A DNA stretch of 64,000 bases, from positions 62,001-126,000 of the forward strand of contig CAWEMO010000005.1 in NCBI GenBank assembly GCA_963810195.1, read 5' to 3'. The position numbers were made by a program, and so were the translations under genes. The notes under the pieces are model-generated. The model did no database searches, was not told the origin of the DNA, and saw only the letters and a program-made list of their open reading frames with translations. Source of the stretch: Chersky-840 sp963810195 (lineage in GTDB: Bacteria > Actinomycetota > Acidimicrobiia > Acidimicrobiales > UBA8190). Position 1 is the first letter of the stretch; the number at the start of each line of letters is the position of its first letter. Below, piece by piece: positions 61,394-64,000 of the stretch.

Positions 61394-62414
61394 ATGGCTT
61401 CCGGGGTCCGTGCCATGGCGGTGGAGGTCGACGGCCACTCGGTGAAGATCTCCAACCCGGACAAAGTCTTCTTTTCGACGCGGGGGGAGACCAAGCTCGA
61501 CCTGGTCCGTTACTACTACGCGGTGGGCCCCGGCGCTCTGCGGGGCGTGCGGGAGCGGCCCACGGTGCTCAAGCGCTACCCCGACGGCGCCGAGGGCCCG
61601 TTCTTCTACCAGAAGCGGGTGCCGGCCGGCCGTCCACCGTGGCTCGAGACGGTGACCGTCACCTTCCCGAGCGGGCGCAGCGCGGAGGAACTGTGCCCGG
61701 TGGACGTGGCCCACATCCTGTGGGCGGTCAACCTGGGGTGTCTCGACCTCAACCCATGGCCGGTGCGGCGGGCGGACACCGAACACCCTGACGAGCTCCG
61801 GGTCGACCTCGACCCCCAGCCCGGGGTCCCCTTCGACGCGGTGCGGACGCGTGGCGCTCGAGGCGCGTGCGGTCCTCGAGGAGCACGAGCTGATCGGGTT
61901 CCCCAAGACCTCGGGGTCGCGCGGCATCCACGTGAACGTCCCCATCGAGCCGAGGTGGAGCTTCACCGAGGTCCGCCGCGCCGCGCTGGCCCTGGCACGC
62001 GAGCTGGAGCGCCGGCTTCCCGACATCGCCACCTCGGCGTGGTGGAAGGAGCAGCGCGGCCAGCGCGTCTTCGTCGACTACAACCAGAATGCGCGCGACC
62101 GGACCGTGGCGTCGGCCTATTCGGTCCGGGCGAATCCCGAGGCGCGGGTGTCGTGCCCGGTCGAGTGGGACGAGGTGCCCGACGTGGAGCCCGGCGACCT
62201 CACCATCGCCACCGTGCCCGGTCGCTTCGCGACCCGGGGCGACCCCGCGGCCGGCATCGACGAGGCGCGCCATGATCTGGGCCCCCTCCTCGAGCTCTCC
62301 TACCGGGACGAGGCCGAGGGCCTCGGGGATGCGCCCTGGCCACCCCACTTCGCCAAGCAGCGCGGCGAGCCCAACCGGGTGGCACCGAGCAGGGCGCGCC
62401 GTCGCGAGCCCTGA
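61394..62414 (+). CDS. LigD-type polymerase/primase (PolDom), with a frame break
   Basis: Archaeo-eukaryotic-primase-like polymerase used in end joining and gap filling. In the first frame: HSVKISNPDKVFFSTRGETK, RPTVLKRYPDGAEGPFFYQK, and VAHILWAVNLGCLDLNPWP with RVDLDPQPGVPFDAVR. The rest, FPKTSGSRGIHVNVPI and VFVDYNQNARDRTVA, is in another frame from about 61851. One extra C at 61850 (ACGCGTGG) explains it. About 339 residues after correction. The catalytic DxD and His region is intact. Convergent with the DNA ligase gene; together they equal LigD split in two. No ku gene here. Confidence 0.9.
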
Positions 62415-62445
62415 GGCGCACCGGCGCGGGCCGCCGGCGCCGGAG

Positions 62446-63525
62446 TCAGGCCCTGAACACCGACTCGAGCTCGGCGGGCACCACGGTGTCGAGCTGGGAG
62501 TAGGTGCAGGACTCGGGGCGGCGGTCCGGGCGCCAGCGACGAAACGTCGTGGCATGGCGGAAACGGTCCCCTTGCAGGTGGTCGTAGGCCACCTCGCACA
62601 CCAGGGTCGGGTCCAGGGGCTCCCAACCGAGGTCCTTGCCCGCGTTCCAGCGCGACGGCGCGCCCGGCCGGCGCCCGGCACCGGCGGCGTCGTGCTCGGC
62701 CTGTGCCCACGCCGCCCACGGGTGGCCCTCGAGGGTCGAGAGGCGGTACGGCGCCAATTCCTCCACCAGCTCGCGTCGTCTGGCCGCAGTGAACGAAGCC
62801 GTCACGCCCACGTGGTGCAGCACACCGGCGTCGTCGTTGAGGCCGAGCAGCAGCGATCCGACCACACCGCCGGACTTGTGCCAACGGAACCCGGCCACGA
62901 CGCAGTCGGCGGTGCGCTCGTGCTTCACCTTGATCATGACGCGCTCGCCCTCCCGATAGGCGAGGTCGGGGCGCTTCGCCACCACGCCGTCGAGCCCGGC
63001 GCCCTCGAAGCGGCTGAACCAGTCCCCGGCGACGTCCGGGTCGGTGGTGGAGGGGGTGAGGTGGATCGGCGCCGCGCTGGCACCGAGGGCCTGCTCGAGC
63101 AGTGTGCGGCGTACCGCAAAGGGCTCGTCGCGCAGGTCGCGTCGGTCGAGGGCGAGAAGGTCGAAGGCGACGAACGACGCCGGGGTGGACTCGGCCAGCA
63201 GTGCCACGCGCGACGCGGCGGGGTGGATGCGCTGCAGGAGGGCGTCGAAGTCCAGGCCACCACGGCCGGCGATGACGATCTCGCCGTCCACGACGGCTCG
63301 CGCCGGGAAGTACCGCTGGATCGGTTCGACGAGCTCGGGGAAGTACCGCGTGAGGGGACGTTCGTTCCGGCTGCCGAGCTCCACTTCGGAACCGTCCCGG
63401 AACGCCACGCAGCGGAACCCGTCCCACTTGGGCTCGTACAGCATGCCCGGAGCGACGGGGAGCTCCCGGGCCAGCTTGGCGAGCATGGGGGCGACCGGGG
63501 GCATCACGGGCAGGTCCATGCCCAC
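62446..63525 (-). CDS. ATP-dependent DNA ligase
   Basis: 359 residues. The adenylated lysine is in EPKWDGFR (motif I). RNERPLTRYFPE (motif Ia/III), VVDGEIVI, FVAFDLLALD, GLDGVVAKRPD (motif IV) and MIKVKHERTADCVV (motif V) are present, with a C-terminal OB fold. It resembles the LigC / LigD ligase module. Acts in nick sealing for end joining or repair, alongside the convergent polymerase gene. An NAD-dependent LigA would be encoded elsewhere. Confidence 0.94.
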   Translation of the reverse strand: MGMDLPVMPPVAPMLAKLARELPVAPGMLYEPKWDGFRCVAFRDGSEVELGSRNERPLTRYFPELVEPIQRYFPARAVVDGEIVIAGRGGLDFDALLQRIHPAASRVALLAESTPASFVAFDLLALDRRDLRDEPFAVRRTLLEQALGASAAPIHLTPSTTDPDVAGDWFSRFEGAGLDGVVAKRPDLAYREGERVMIKVKHERTADCVVAGFRWHKSGGVVGSLLLGLNDDAGVLHHVGVTASFTAARRRELVEELAPYRLSTLEGHPWAAWAQAEHDAAGAGRRPGAPSRWNAGKDLGWEPLDPTLVCEVAYDHLQGDRFRHATTFRRWRPDRRPESCTYSQLDTVVPAELESVFRA

Positions 63526-63623
63526 ACGGTGCCACGTTCTCAGCGCCGCCGTGAGCCGCCGCGGGCGGTGCTGGGTCGCCCTCGCCGTGGCCGGGGCGCG
63601 ATCCTGTTGCCCGGAGGGTGGCC

Positions 63624-64000
63624 ATGGCGAATCCGATGTTCGTGCTCGACGAGCACATGGTGGAGTTGATCTTCGACTACTGCCACCGGCGGCTCGCCCT
63701 CGATCCGGTGTCGCTCGACTTCGGCGGGGCGCGGGAAACCTTCGACGACGTGTTGTCCGGGCTGATCGGTGAGACGGGGAACGACCCGGACGCGGTGCTC
63801 ACGCTGTTCACCGATCACCTGGCGAAGGCGGTCATCTCCTGTGACAGCCCGCGCTTTCTGTCGTTCATCCCCGCTGCGCCGACGAAGGCGGCGCTGCTGT
63901 TCGACATGATCGTGTCGTGCTCCTCGCTGGCGGGAACGTCCTGGCTCGAGGCGGCCGGAGCCGTCGCGGCCGAGAACCAGGTGCTGGGGTTTCTCGCCGA
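63624..64000 (+). CDS. PLP-dependent decarboxylase (aromatic amino acid / glutamate type), 3' truncated by window edge
   Basis: Open from ATG 63624 to the window end, 125 residues seen. The segment SPRFLSFIPAAPTKAALLFD followed by SCSSLAGTSWLEAAGAVAAE matches the N-terminal region of group II pyridoxal decarboxylases. The PLP lysine is beyond the end. A ribosome site GGAGG lies at 63613-63617. Substrate unknown. Confidence 0.82.
   Translation, partial: MANPMFVLDEHMVELIFDYCHRRLALDPVSLDFGGARETFDDVLSGLIGETGNDPDAVLTLFTDHLAKAVISCDSPRFLSFIPAAPTKAALLFDMIVSCSSLAGTSWLEAAGAVAAENQVLGFLA

Overview
The window is very GC-rich and almost fully coding. Its gene content points to an actinobacterium, most likely a member of class Acidimicrobiia or a near relative. 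Evidence: the lysS-clpC-radA-disA-carD-ispD-ispF-rlmB housekeeping block, a DUF3263/LytR_C gene pair, glucosyl-3-phosphoglycerate synthase, a perfect CIRCE element before groEL, coproheme-type HemQ, and frequent GTG starts with 4-bp ATGA/GTGA overlaps. The class assignment is inference. No transposase, phage gene, CRISPR array or rRNA was seen.

Layout. 1-10.6 kb: core block (lysS partial, polyprenyl diphosphate synthase, clpC, radA, disA, carD, ispD, ispF, rlmB). 10.7-12.0 kb: tRNA-Thr, DUF3263, LytR_C. 11.9-18.3 kb: osmolyte-related genes (otsB, otsA, glycerate kinase, gpgS) around a TetR/MFS efflux pair. 18.4-24.3 kb: a SAM-sensing riboswitch, a threonine-synthase-like gene with a MoaD/ThiS-like carrier, CIRCE-groEL, hemQ, larE, a NIL-domain protein and an unknown. 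24.3-29.5 kb: a phosphate operon in the order pstB-S-C-A-regulator behind phased 11-bp PHO-like repeats. 29.6-33.9 kb: NUDIX hydrolase, small Cys protein, patatin with a coupled membrane peptide, and a RecB-like nuclease paired with an unknown protein.

33.9-50 kb is accessory: copper amine oxidase, a winged-helix/coiled-coil protein, Tat-exported phosphoesterase, methyltransferases, secreted lipase, thioesterase, then acpS, a SerRS-like amino acid:[carrier protein] ligase, an ATP-grasp ligase and a double alpha/beta-hydrolase, which looks like a small biosynthetic locus without an evident carrier protein. It ends with a LysR regulator, a lipoprotein with a duplicated domain and a decayed esterase. 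50-56.6 kb: a tightly overlapping operon (Gfo/Idh/MocA, SDR, sulfotransferase, MBL alkylsulfatase-like) flanked by a VOC protein and a Baeyer-Villiger monooxygenase. 56.6-64 kb: tRNA-Ser, pheA, larB-larC, PolX-like PHP protein, LigD-type polymerase, ATP-dependent DNA ligase and the start of a PLP decarboxylase.

Five otherwise intact genes (lysS, clpC, the LytR_C gene, gpgS, the LigD-type polymerase) each carry one apparent frame break that a one-base correction repairs. Two are normally essential, so base-level assembly errors are the likeliest cause. The esterase near 49.8 kb also seems to have lost internal sequence and looks like a true pseudogene.
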